Shown here piece by piece: positions 38,505-49,330 of a DNA stretch of 64,000 nucleotides. The notes under the pieces were generated by a model that made no database searches, was not told the origin of the DNA, and saw only the letters and a list, made by a program, of their open reading frames with translations. Origin of the DNA: Apostichopus japonicus (taxonomy: Eukaryota; Echinodermata; Holothuroidea; Aspidochirotida; Stichopodidae); assembly GCF_037975245.1 (NCBI RefSeq), contig NC_092578.1, positions 3,792,501 through 3,856,500 of the forward strand. The letters run 5' to 3'. The position numbers and the translations under genes are program-made. Every line of letters starts with the position of its first letter. The first letter of the stretch is position 1.

Positions 38505-38725
38505 ATTTGTTTCCAGAGCTCCGTTCATATATAGGACGTTGAGTATACTACAAGTAAACGCAGCAGAAATTAACAACAGCCATACTACGGTATCAAATGG
38601 TTCCACGAGAGCAACTGAGGGCGGTATTGAAGAACTTAGCATGCATACACTCCGCATACGTGAACTGGTCACTTTGGCTTCGGCTTTGAGTACAACGTTT
38701 CTGTATACTGCCGTGTTGGAAGAAT
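38505..38725 (-). CDS. Possible exon of an ionotropic glutamate receptor-like protein (S1 end to M1)
   Basis: The minus-strand translation contains KVTSSRMRSV, then SSIPPSVALVEPFDTVVW, then a hydrophobic stretch LLLISAAFTCSILNVLYM. In ionotropic glutamate receptors and invertebrate IRs the end of ligand-binding lobe S1 has a T..R...V motif and leads into a P(F/L)...VW motif at the start of membrane segment M1, so the order and spacing fit. The proposed edges are an acceptor AG at 38726-38727 (weak pyrimidine tract) and a good donor GTATGT (complement of 38499-38504). The 221-bp exon would encode about 73 residues. I found no neighbouring S1, pore or M3 exon, so it may be a solitary exon of a long gene, a pseudogene scrap or a chance frame. 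The boundaries are inferred. Confidence 0.38.
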
Positions 38726-39881
38726 CTAACCGCAATAGTAATTACCGACTTTGGCGATCCGCGTTATAGCCATTGCCGACTTTGCAATCCGCGGTGCTCC
38801 TCACAATTTTCAAGGTCGGTAAGAGTGACTCCATCTTTTTCCCTTTCGGCAAACCAAAAAAAGGGTGAAAAGTTCTAGATGTAGAGCATTCAACTTGATG
38901 ACGTCATAGTCTAGCCACCGTCAAAGTGAGTGACGTCTGGTAGTCATGTAATTAAACATAATGCCTCTTTCGGCTACAACCATAAGACTAATAGTAAATG
39001 TGGAATATTTTCCACCTTCCTATATTAAGTTCCACATTGATGTGGCAGTTATATCGCTTGAAAGTTTTCTTTTGTTGTCACCAAATAGTGTTTTCAGAGT
39101 TTCCTGGGTATGACCTCAGACTTTTTGAAGAAAGGCGAAAATATCCTCGCATTCCACAGATGCTCTCAAGGAAAAGTGTCAAATTTGTCATCTGGTGAAA
39201 ACTAAGCTTCTCCTTTCCGTGCTAGCTTATACATCAATGAGGTGCGAAAAGGTTTCAATGCGAGCCAGAAAAATAAAATCCTTACACATATTCATGGTTG
39301 TAAAACATAACACATGTACACAACTGTTCTTAAACTCGTATACCCAATCACTATGGCAAAATTTGCTCATACACAAAACAAACAAAAACGAAGGTGAAAA
39401 TGGATAACTCGATCGAGAAGGGCGTCAAAAATGTGCCTCTCGAGATATTGGGGAACATCCTTCTAAGTTGACAGTTATGTGTTGTTCAAGCTTGTCTGCA
39501 ATATGTTTTTGAGTTGTATATGAAACACAGTATACTTATGACAAGTGTATGGTAGAGAATACATGCAATAAAGGACACATTGTTATATATAAATCACTCA
39601 CCTGTTCACCCCCCCCCTCCCCCCTTACCAAGAAGATGAAGAAACCAACTTAATGTACCTAGGAGACGCGAGTCAGCCCTCACTTCAAAGAAGGACCGAC
39701 GAAAAACCAATCAAAATGGTTGACTGAACTGCAAATTGTAAAACATTTCAGACACGTTTTTTGGAGAATTTACTTTTAACCGCCACGGTGTGTCACTGAA
39801 GTTGACGCGAAGATATGAATTCTTTCAAAAACGAGAGAATTTGCCTTTAAATTGTGTTCAGTATATATTTATTGTCTAATA
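38726..39881. other. Intergenic, one possible orphan exon
   Basis: At 38738-38800 the segment CCGACTTTG(G/C) plus GATCCGCG / AATCCGCG is duplicated about 28 bp apart. A plus-strand stretch, about 39100-39198, follows a good acceptor-like GTGTTTTCAG and is open in two phases. The product is unrecognised, so no gene is called. A C-run lies near 39610-39623. CGAAAAACCAATCAA at about 39699 recurs inverted at about 42990. Confidence 0.35.
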
Positions 39882-40013
39882 GTCAGGTGGCTTAGCAACA
39901 ATTTTTGGGCTTAACGTTACAGGCTGGACAAATGTACCAAATTTGGCATGGAGTTTCTTTGCGACCTATCTATTGATTTTATCCGTGGAACCCACTTGAT
40001 CGGCTCCGATTTT

Positions 40014-40395
40014 CCAAGATGGCGGCCAAAATCCAAGATGGCCGCCAGAAAAAAAGGAAATGTCATATATCTGGCTGTAAAAATCGGAGACGAACAAATG
40101 AGGGGTCAATTAAGGTGTTTCCGTGGTTACTGAAACAGATGATGGTCACGGCATGTTGCTCGAGTAAGCCACTTCCAAGATGGCGGCCAAAATCCAAGAT
40201 GGCCGCCAGAAAAAAAGGAAATGTCATATATCTGGCTGTAAAAATCGGAGATGAACAAATGAGGGGTCATTCAGATGTTTCCGGGGTCACTGAAACAGAT
40301 GATGGCCATGGCATGTTGCTTGGGTAACCCACTTCCAAGATGGCGGCCAGAATCCAAGATGGCCACCTGGAAAAAAAGGAAATTTCATATATATT
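40014..40395. repeat. Left-arm ~160-bp tandem array with CAAGATGGCGGC motifs
   Basis: Units start CCAAGATGGCGGCC at 40014, 40175 and 40335 (period 160-161; the third is partial). Each has a second site CCAAGATGGCCGCC about 20 bp on, then AGGAAATGTCATATATCTGG and a conserved AACAAATGAGGGGTCA block. The doubled motif matches the known YY1 consensus GCCGCCATCTTG on the opposite strand. Confidence 0.88.
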
Positions 40396-40765
40396 CATTC
40401 CTCAGACCCATGTGCCCTTTACTGATTGGGACCATCAAACCTTCTGTCCTCAAACATGTAAATGAAACCAGGCTAGCACCCTGACTATATGTTTTGGCTG
40501 GTAGTCTTATTGTGTCACTTTGGCTCAGGAAGCCACTTAGGACTTATTGGGGAACTTTGAGGTGTTATCGACCGTGGATAGACACTGTCGCAAAGCCCGT
40601 TATTATATGGGAGTAACGAGTGTCATGTAAGACTGATTACAATGAGTCAACTATATCATAGGGAAACTTCGGGGAAAACCGACCAAATGTGAATACCGAC
40701 TCATTGGAAGATTTTGTACGATTGTGCACCCTTCATAAACACAACGTCAATTCTGCTAACTTGAC

Positions 40766-41063
40766 TTGATCGAGTTTGTTAAAGTTCGTGATTTGCCATG
40801 TGAACTGGTCTCCTTGGACCAGGAGAAGGCCTTTGACATGGTAGAACACGACTTTCTGTTCAGAACCTTAGAGTCCTTCGGATTGAACTCAGTGCTTATT
40901 CGTTGGGTCATGTTACTAAATAAGGACGTCACGAACATGGTCACTGTTAATGGATTAACTTCTGGTCCCTTCCCGGTTCGAAGGTTCGAGTCCATCGGTG
41001 TTGTCCCCTCTCCCCGTTGTTGTATGTTCTCTTCAGCAAAACGCTTAGTACCTGAAATTTGGA
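40766..41063 (+). pseudogene. LINE reverse transcriptase fragment (L1/Tx1-like), frameshifted
   Basis: Residues read IEFVKVRDLPCELVSLDQEK followed by AFD, the RT palm motif A (SLDQEKAFD with the first catalytic Asp). Next comes HDFLFRTLESFGL...IRWVMLLNKDVTNMVTVNG, matching the helix and VNG turn of non-LTR RTs. The following GVRQGCPLSP-type motif survives only after a frame change near 40975, where another phase gives CCPLSPLLYVLFSKTL up to about 41063. The YADD motif is not found, and sequence from about 41070 is unrelated. It is therefore a dead, truncated fragment. It sits between the arms of the foldback element, so it was captured by or inserted into that element. Confidence 0.82.
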
Positions 41064-41079
41064 GTGAGTTAGTTGTTAT

Positions 41080-41390
41080 GTGTGGGGGTTTGTGTGGTCG
41101 TTACATAATATATGGGTTGGTGGGGGGTTTTTCTCATTGTGGTTTGCAGTTTGCTTTTTGGGGCTGGTTTGTAGTGATTTATTGTATTGGTTCTGTTGGC
41201 CTTTAGGTCCGTGTCCTTTTCACGTCACGTTAAACGCTACGTTATATACATGTGTGGGTTAGTGGGAGATTTCTGTTTTGGGGTTTCAGTTGGGTTTTTG
41301 GTGGTTGTTATACAGACTGGGATTGTTTTTGGTTCTGTTGACCTTTGGTCTGTGTCCGTTTTCTTTGCACGTAAAAAGCACACACGCAAA
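41080..41390. repeat. Diverged ~150-bp tandem duplication, G/T-rich
   Basis: Two copies (about 41080-41230 and 41235-41385) share the order GTGTGGG, GGTTTTTGGTGG/GGGG-rich stretch, GGTTCTGTTG(G/A)CCTTT(A/T)GGTC, TGTCC(G/T)TTTTC and CACGT. Open frames on both strands here are a consequence of the skewed composition. Confidence 0.6.
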
Positions 41391-41537
41391 TGCAGCAAGG
41401 CAAATCTGCCTTGCACATCTCTTTGTCGATGCAATGTTCATCCAAATAGTGTACATCGACTGTGAACTGTCTGGTAAAGAAACATCGTATTGAAACATTG
41501 TACACAGAATTCTCGAATACTTTCAGTATGTACTTAA

Positions 41538-42077
41538 AGGTCAGTGGAAGTGTTAACTTACATTTTTGAAGGTCACTTTAAGTGCAGCGGATTGATTTGA
41601 AACTTACATAGATGAAAAGAGTGTATTTCATAACCCCAAATATCAAAGTTTGAGTTTCAAACTCATTTCGTTTTTGTGTTACCTAAATATCCGGGTCCGT
41701 TGACGTCAAGAGGGAAACGAAATGTATGTCGCTATTGAGTTTACACAGTACTTGCTGATTTTTCGTTCTTCCATAGATGAAAAGTTCAAGTTAATGTTTA
41801 CTTCAAATTCAATGAATGCCTGCATCTACATATTGTTCAAAATTCTGTAACGTTTCATTCAAATCAGATTCGCCATTCTTAAGTGGCAGAGTTTTGAAAT
41901 TGTAAATTATGCATTATCTAATTGCTTCCCCCATTGACGTCACAAAAATATTACGTAATAGTAAATTTGTCTAATTTTCACACTGCATCGACTAAAAGTC
42001 TGTCTGGTGGTTGGATTTTCAATACTAATCAGAAGGAATCAGAATCTTCAAAGTCAAGTCTACACTTCCACTGACAT
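41538..42077. mobile_element. TTAA-flanked MITE
   Basis: The left end AGGTCAGTGGAAGTGT and, on the minus strand from the right, ATGTCAGTGGAAGTGT form an inverted repeat. Both are flanked by TTAA (41534-41537 and 42078-42081). TTAA duplication is typical of piggyBac and Kolobok families; the termini do not decide between them. The element is 540 bp, non-coding and nested in the loop of the foldback element. Confidence 0.78.
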
Positions 42078-42112
42078 TTAACAGTGACAACAAGTGTATT
42101 TTCTGTTATATT

Positions 42113-42613
42113 GGCCGCTATCTTGGTAATAGGTGACCCAAGCAACATGTCATGACCATCATATGTTTCAGCGACCCCGGAAACACCTGAATTGACCCCT
42201 CATTTGTTCATTTCTGATTTCAACAGCCAGATATATGACATTTCCTTTTTTTTCTGGCGGCCATCTTGGATTTTGGCCGCCATCTTGAAAATGGGTGGCC
42301 CAAGCAACATGTCATGACCATCATATGTTTCAGCGACCCCGGAAACACCTGAATTGACCCCTCATTTGTTCATTTCTGATTTCAACAGCCAGATATATGA
42401 CATTTCCTTTTTTTCTGGCGGCCATCTTGGATTTTGGCCGCCATCTTGAAAATGGGTGGCCCAAGCAACATGCCATGACCATCATCTGTTTCAGCGACCC
42501 CGGAAACACCTGAATTGATCCCTCATTTGTTCATTTCTGATTTTTACAGCCAGATATATGACATTTCCTTTTTTCTGGCGGCCATCTTGGATTTTGGCCG
42601 CCATCTTGAAAAA
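42113..42613. repeat. Right-arm ~160-bp tandem array with GCCGCCATCTTG motifs
   Basis: It is the inverted counterpart of the left array. Paired motifs GGCGGCCATCTTGG and GGCCGCCATCTTGA occur near 42257/42275, 42417/42435 and 42577/42595, with a single diverged site GGCCGCTATCTTGG at 42113. Units share CAAGCAACATG(T/C)CATGACC and ACCCCGGAAACACCTGAATT. Confidence 0.88.
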
Positions 42614-42733
42614 TCAGAACCGATTAAGTGGGTTCCACGGATAAAAGTGATAGATAGGTCGAAAAGAAACTCCATGCAAAATTTGGTGCTTTTGTCCGGC
42701 CGGTAACGTTAAAGTTGCTAAGCCACCTGACTA

Positions 42734-44249
42734 TAAGCGGTCTATGGAGCGAGTTAAACAGAAGCTTTATTGATGGTACCGAAATATTATGAGTACAACC
42801 TCGGAACTCATATTAGCTTTCATGTACTCATAAACTGAGAAAAAGCAGTCTTCGTTATATTTAGCATCTGGTCCTTTGTCATGCATAGATAAGATCATGT
42901 ATGTATATAGTATATGTCTGTACTTTTTCAGATCGTCATGGTTACAGCTTCATTGAAAAGGGACTGGTGTTGAGAGTAGATAAAGTTGATTGGTTTTTCG
43001 TGCACGGCGCCATCTTGAGTGACTTTTTTCTTTAAAGTACAGTTATCGTGTATGTTATTGTTGATAGCCCAAAAAAAGTGAAGTCTCCTGGAGACGTCTT
43101 GAAAATCTGTCGTCTATGCTGGTTTTTGTACAAACGCACACTAATGATAACTGAACGTATTCTGAGTTCTCAGAACACGAGTCTACCCTTTCCCTCACCC
43201 CCCCCCCCCTCCCCTACCCCACATTCCGAGTAATGTAATCACATCTTTATTAAGAAATTTCCAAGAGAGCCTGTGGCTTGAAGAGAGCAAGAATGCGGCT
43301 TGTGCTGGCGTGACATATGGCACAAATTTAAATGTCACAGTGTTCATATTAAGGATTATGATACACAAACAATTTCAAAAACACTATATCAGTTTTTTTT
43401 TTCAAGTTTACTTAAATGTAAGTAAACCAAAGTTACTTAATAATGGTATGAAAGGTAAGAAATAATCATTCACAAGTAATTAGCTAATTTCTGATAAACA
43501 TGCATATGTATATTTAAAAGTAATAGTTTTAAACGGTATTAATACTAAGAATGCTGACAGTCTGTTTCTCGATCAGTACTGTAATTATGAAGGTTTGGTT
43601 CTATCTTTTCGAGAATTCTACACTGTGCACGTATACACACTGAAATCGCTTTCTACGAGATGATTGAATTATCGCAAACGATACATAGTTTTATATGCAG
43701 AACAGTTACTAGTTACTGTCCCCATTTCCCCTCTAAGACAGGGAGTTTGAAACTCCCTGCTCTTGGTAATTGAACCCGTCTTAATTCTAAATTTTTCTTC
43801 GACGGGCTAACTTGAAGCTTAAGTCTGGCTTAAGCGAAATTTGAGGCAATTAACCGGATTCAAGCCAATCTTGGTGATTGGAAACTAGTACAAACCGGAA
43901 ACCGAATACTTGATACCCTTGAAGCCCGAAATACAAGGCAAAACATTTTGTTTTCGGATTGGGTATATATATCAACCCACGAAGCAGTTTCATTCAACAT
44001 GAGGACACCATGTAATACGATAACCATATATCCCAACAGAATTAAAGGTGATTTTTTGCCCTTTATTTTCATATGTTTCGCTTCTTCACATAAATTGAGT
44101 GCATATGAATTTCCAAGATATTAACGTTAAAATAAGATCCTTTAAAGCAAAATCTATGATAATTTCTACCTATGCCTAAATTCGCCTAATGTTTCAACTT
44201 CATTGGATATTTACCAACAAAAACATACTTCTTCATGAATGACTGATAT
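42734..44249. other. Intergenic, nothing recognised
   Basis: GGCGCCATCTTGAG at about 43007 is an isolated copy of the motif that fills the foldback arms. A C-run lies at about 43199-43209. A 21-bp near-perfect palindrome (CAGGGAGTTTGAAACTCCCTG) is at 43739-43759. No gene was recognised. Confidence 0.45.
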
Positions 44250-44678
44250 GGCTATACTGTGTGTTATAGCATACTGTGAGAGGCTATATACTATGTGCTG
44301 TAGCAAACTGTGAGAGGCTTCACTGTGTGCTATAGCCTAATGTTAGAGGCTATACTGTGTGCTATAGCATACTGTGAGAGGCTATACTATGTGCTATAGC
44401 ATACTATGAGAGGCTATAATTTGTGCTATAGCATACGGTGAGAGGCTATACTGTGTAATGACATACTGTGAGAGGCTGTACTGTGTGCGATTGCATACTG
44501 TGAGAGGCTATTTGTGTGCTATTGCATACTGTGAGAGGCTATTTGTCTGCTATAGCCTACGGTGAGAAGCTATACTGTGTGCTTCAGCATACTGTGAGAT
44601 GCTATACTGTGTGCTATAGCATACTGTGAGAGGCTATTTGTGTGCTATAGTATACTTTGAGAGGCTATACTGTGTGCG
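44250..44678. repeat. 32-bp minisatellite, about 13 units
   Basis: The consensus unit is GGCTATACTGTGTGCTATAG followed by CATACTGTGAGA. Units are 29-34 bp with scattered substitutions. Array edges are sharp at about 44250 and 44678. There is no open frame throughout, so it is a non-coding minisatellite. Confidence 0.93.
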
Positions 44679-46192
44679 ACCTCAAGCTTCTCCAAAGGGT
44701 AATTTTGTTCCTCCGAAACTTCATTAACATTTTGCATGCACAGTCCCGGCCCTCCCCTTAAGATAACGCCTCCGGCTGTCCGAAACATCAGTCCCCTTAC
44801 CTCAATTTCAGCCCCTTCTCAGATTATAGGCGTCTTGCTTCATCTAGTCCCAGGCATATTTTATTGTTGTGGACACAACAAATAAATGAATTGAAAAGAA
44901 AGGAAATTATTGAAATTAAAAAATATTAAAAGTATATTTAACAACAGAAATAAAGACAGAAACCTTTGAAAACCTCGCATCTTCATGTAGAATGAAATGA
45001 AGCGAGATCTTTCACTCAAATTTGACTCTCTTTCGAAGTTAAAAACAAAACAAAATGCAAGTTTTTATATAAAAGTCTACAAAGATGAATAGCAGACGGA
45101 GTAAGAATTCATATATTTAGATTAAATGAATCTTTTAATATATATTTTTGTTTATATCTTGGTTCACGATCATTTCAGACAAGTTGATTACCGTCCTTGC
45201 CTCTTGGAAGGTCCTTCTTAATTCTTAAAAGGTTTTGTGATTTGTGGTTCAATTAAGTTTATCCTTTCTAGATAGTTGTATGTCACTAACATTCAGATTC
45301 TGTTCCGATGTGTCGTTAGAATTTAAGGAAGATCTTCTTTCAGAAAAGTCGTGGCATTGAACCTATAACTTCGTAAAATATATACAGCAGACTGGGCAAG
45401 ATATGTATATTTTTTGGTCCATATCAGTTTTTAAATCTGCTTCATTTCTGGAAGTTTTATTTATCTGATCAAAATTCAGCATAAATAAAGACGGGGTGGG
45501 GGAAGTTGGGGGGAATCATTCATTAACTTGTTGTTATTCTTTGTTTATTTGGCAGCGTTTTTTGTTTTCTATTATTAAAGAGTGAGAAATTCATCACCGC
45601 TTTGTTGAAAATTGTTAGGATATGTGATAGTTAATCAATTCATAAGCTTGATCATAAGTATAGTAACACATATTTTTTAGTGACCAGGTTTGGCATATTT
45701 TATACTTGCCTCAAGACCTAGCACTACTAGTTAAACTCTCAGGTGTCCTCAGTGTAAATGTGTGTGTGCGTGTTTTTTTTTATTTAACTTCATACAGAGG
45801 CCTCGAAAACCAGGTCGGACCCGAGTACAATTATGTCAGGGGTATTATGATGATGCGAGCACACTATTCTGTGCCCCCTCGTTGACCCCGAACTCCTGGG
45901 CTTTTAGTGCTCTCGCCCCTCGCTTCATATGTTTTCTTGCCACTGCTGTGATTCGATTATAATACGGTATCATATATACTTCAAATTCAGCACGAAATCC
46001 AAAACGGCTGCCAGGCTTTAGTGCTTTTCTTGGAAAAGCCGATGAGGATGCGTGAGTTGACATTTTATACTTGGCTTGTGTCAGTATTTAACTTGTCTTT
46101 TCGTCTGTCTCTATTTCTCTCTTTGATCGAACTGAAATATAGGTTGTATTCCCCATGACCGTTCGTAATCTTCTCATGATGCATCCTACTTA
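44679..46192. other. Intergenic, unassigned minus-strand frame
   Basis: A minus-strand frame at 45845-46063 begins with ATG and has ordinary composition, but I recognise no family and no splice support. The rest contains nothing notable. Confidence 0.35.
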
Positions 46193-46200
46193 ACCCAGTT

Positions 46201-46560
46201 CAGAGACGTAGCCAGAAATTTGAAAGAGGGGGGGGGCAGAATTTTAAAAGGGGCACGTCTCAAAAAGGGGAAACTATTTCACTTAACGGAGCGCCATGAT
46301 GTGCAAAGAAACTTGTTTTACCCAAAATGCCTCCCTCGTTGCAGGAAAATAAACAATAATAAGAGTATTGCATTACGTAGAAGACGAACTTTCAGGGGAA
46401 AGATTGAGAAAGGTCGCTTAGCTTCCTTCAACCTGAATAGAGGGCTTTAAATGATATTTCCTGCTTTTACTTTAAAAGAATTCGGGGTACTCAATGAGGT
46501 CGGGGCGAACGCTCCCATTCCCCCCCCCCCCCCGCCCGTCTCTCTATGGCTACGTCCCTG
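46201..46560. mobile_element. hAT-type MITE with perfect 8-bp target duplication
   Basis: The left end CAGAGACGTAGCCAGAAATT and the right end, on the minus strand, CAGGGACGTAGCCATAGAGA are inverted repeats. The octamer ACCCAGTT flanks both sides exactly (46193-46200 and 46561-46568). The element is 360 bp with internal G and C runs (about 46228-46236, 46520-46533). Its ends resemble the internal CAGGGGCGTAGCCAGG at 7737. No transposase frame is present. Confidence 0.95.
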
Positions 46561-46568
46561 ACCCAGTT

Positions 46569-47399
46569 TCGTGACTGACAAAGAATTTAAATACTGTTTC
46601 TGTCTTTGCGGCAAGTACATACATATATAGACGTTGGAAGCATCTTTACCCATGAGAGACCAAAGTAGAGAGTTGTAGGAGGCCAATAGAGGGGGTAATA
46701 ACTGAATGGAAAGCTCAGAAATGACATAATAGTACTATGCATTTACATCTACTGAAGATGAACGAAGTTTACACATAAACTAAAATCGTATTTTTTTTTT
46801 TTTTCGTTTCTCGATATTGTCCCCTACTTTCAGATTAAAAGATGAAACTTCACTTCTCGTCGCAAAGTAAATTAAAAAAAAAACCTGTTCCTATACACCC
46901 TCTGTTGACAAATCTCATAATGTGCTTTTGAAAGGAATTGTATATATAGCGAGGGATTTCTTCTGTGTCATTGCTTTCAACGAGTCCCTTCAAACTGTCA
47001 AAGTCACTTTACACCACAGCGTGCAAATGATCATCCAAGCATTACAGTAAGATGGATGGGCTGAAATGTTTGCAACATTTGCCGATAAATGAAGTCGTTA
47101 GTTTATAATGGGTCTCTTCTTCACCTTCAATTATTTGATGGTTAAAGTTTATCTGAAGACAGACTGTGATGTTAGTCAATGGTGATGGATCCCTCCATCA
47201 CTCTTGAAGGAATACTTTTCAAGAAGCATTTAAAGGATCCCCATGTCATATACGTACATCATTCATTTTATTATCGAGGAAGGCTTAAAGGTGATCTTAA
47301 CAATCCGAAATAAATATTTTATTGGAGTACACGTAATCTTGTAATCTTTTAATATATATATATGACTATATATATGACTATATATATGACTGACTATAA

Positions 47400-47430
<31 letters not shown>

Positions 47431-49233
47431 AATATATATATATATTTGTATGTTTGTATGTTTGTATGTATGTATGTATATATATAATATATATAAAACA
47501 TAATTTATTAAGGCTAGATGTGACCTTTTTTTATGAATTCGAAAGTGACTTGACGTAACGACGTTATGCGGAGGATAAAAGTTTAAACTTTCAATCAAAT
47601 TTAAGATTAAGATTGTTACTAAACCTAAGGAATGGTATTTTTATTTCAATCGTATCCTGTCAATTGGGTAAATGGCTTTCAATATTTTTTCTGATTGAAA
47701 TAACTTTTTTGACTTAATTTATAATAATTTATACAGAGTAGTAATATACTTGACCGATAACGAAATCAGTAAGTTTAGTGTAGACATAATTTTGTTGTTT
47801 TAGATTCATCAAAATCATGAAGGAAATATGAAAATGCGGCATAAAATGGGAAAGAACAGTAAGATAAAAAAAAAATATGCATTTCGTTTTGTCCCGAAGT
47901 GGATTAAACAATTATCAGATTAGTAAGCCTTAATAAGGATTAACCAAATGCAAAATTACCAAATTGTTTATTATCTCTTACAGATTCAAAGGTGCACGCA
48001 TGTCATACAAACACAGTTAATTGCTGAATTGTCTTACGCCCGAAACATTTCGCTTTCCAAAGGAATCTATAGAGCATAGATAGAACTTTATGGCTAGGCA
48101 AATGAGGATCTATATAATTACAGTTTGCTCTTACGTTACTCGGACAGACTGACGCACATTTAATACCAAACCCAACGTCAAATACAACTAGAAATGAACT
48201 CCATTTCTGCCCTCTATTTATTTCCGCCCTCTATTAACTGTAATTTAACTCTGACCATAACGATAGCGTGTAGACAAGCTATCTTATATATGTTATAAGG
48301 CAGTCGGCATTTTGGGTTTCAAGATCTAAAGAAGGGATTCTCAAATGAAGATAAATTGTAGATAAGACCCTCAGTTTTACCCTAAAAAGGCTTTTTTTTT
48401 AAGCATCTCTTTAAATCCGTAAACTATCCATCCGTCTTTCTATTAATCGGGAATAGAGTAAACAATCACCTTGTCAGCTCCCGAGTTTTAAACTCACAGT
48501 ATTGGGGCCCGACAAAGTGTATACACCGCATCTTACTAGAATAGCAGGAAGTATTATCCTAACAAACCAACAACAAAAAAAACGTTCTGGTCTGTAGTTA
48601 ATATAGAGAGCAATAACTCGATTAAGTATATACGGTAGTGATCCGGCTGTTATATATCTTATATCAAACAACGTCAAGAGATAATGAAATAACACAGACA
48701 ACATGCAGTAGGGTGATGTACGGAGGGGAGGAGGGAGGAGTGAGCATTTCACAATATTCGATTGCATTTTGAAATGGGCTATATAATTTTGTGGCATTGT
48801 AACCAATCTGTGTAACATTTGCAAATCGATATAAGTATAGAGATACTCAACTTTACATGAGATATGTGCGTACTTTTAATTGGCAAATTATCAACCTTTA
48901 AGTCCATGGCAGAATATATTACTGCCACATATGGAATGTAATGTATTATTTTCATTTGCGAACGTCCCTGGGGCAATTTTTGATGAATTTTGGTACTTAA
49001 GGGATATCCAGAGCAAGAGGAGGGTGTCGTTGAAATTGTCAAGATGACTTTTTATGATTTTAGTGTTTTAATCTACGGATCGAGACAAAATGAATCTACA
49101 TTCATTTCAACACAATTCAAATAACCCAGGACACTTTTTTGATGGTCTTATGAAGTAAATTTCTGTTTGCATTTGATAAATAGTAATTTATACGAAAAGA
49201 CTGAAGGACAAAAATTTACATAAACAATAAGAA

Positions 49234-49238
<5 letters not shown>
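46569..49238. other. Intergenic with a TA-rich microsatellite
   Basis: A T-run lies at 46792-46804. TA-rich sequence at 47352-47485 includes three TATATATGAC units and GTATGTTT units. The minus frames at 48474-49042 have no recognised motif. Confidence 0.4.

Positions 49239-49326
<88 letters not shown>
49239..49326. repeat. (TA)n microsatellite abutting a SINE
   Basis: A pure TA tract of nearly 90 bp directly adjoins the 5' edge of the SINE copy at 49327. Confidence 0.93.

Positions 49327-49330
<4 letters not shown>

Larger units (their letters stand above)
39882..42731. mobile_element. Foldback-type element with long inverted arms made of tandem repeats
   Basis: The left arm starts GTCAGGTGGCTTAGCAAC (39882) and the right arm, read on the minus strand from 42731, starts with the same 18 bases. 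Similarity continues through CATGGAGTTTCTTT, CGACCTATCTAT and ATCCGTGGAACCCACTT. Each arm then carries a tandem array of a unit of about 160 bp (left about 40014-40395, right about 42113-42613). Both outer edges are flanked by TA. The loop (about 40396-42110) holds a LINE RT fragment and a smaller MITE. Long inverted arms built from tandem repeats define foldback elements. I see no transposase, and the superfamily is unknown; TA flanks would suit a mariner-like mechanism. Confidence 0.82.

Noticed and set aside
39100-39198. Terminal exon after an acceptor-like GTGTTTTCAG on the plus strand
   Set aside because: The acceptor looks good but two phases are open and neither product is recognisable; transcript data would be needed.
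40014-40395. Coding sequence across the 160-bp units (a frame exists at 40019-40327)
   Set aside because: The frame exists because the unit lacks a stop in one phase; the same units in the right arm are inverted and not conserved as protein.
44250-44678. CRISPR array
   Set aside because: Units are contiguous and diverged without unique spacers, and the context is an animal genome; it is a minisatellite.
45845-46063. Minus-strand frame starting with ATG and of ordinary composition
   Set aside because: No motif, no splice partner and no promoter support.
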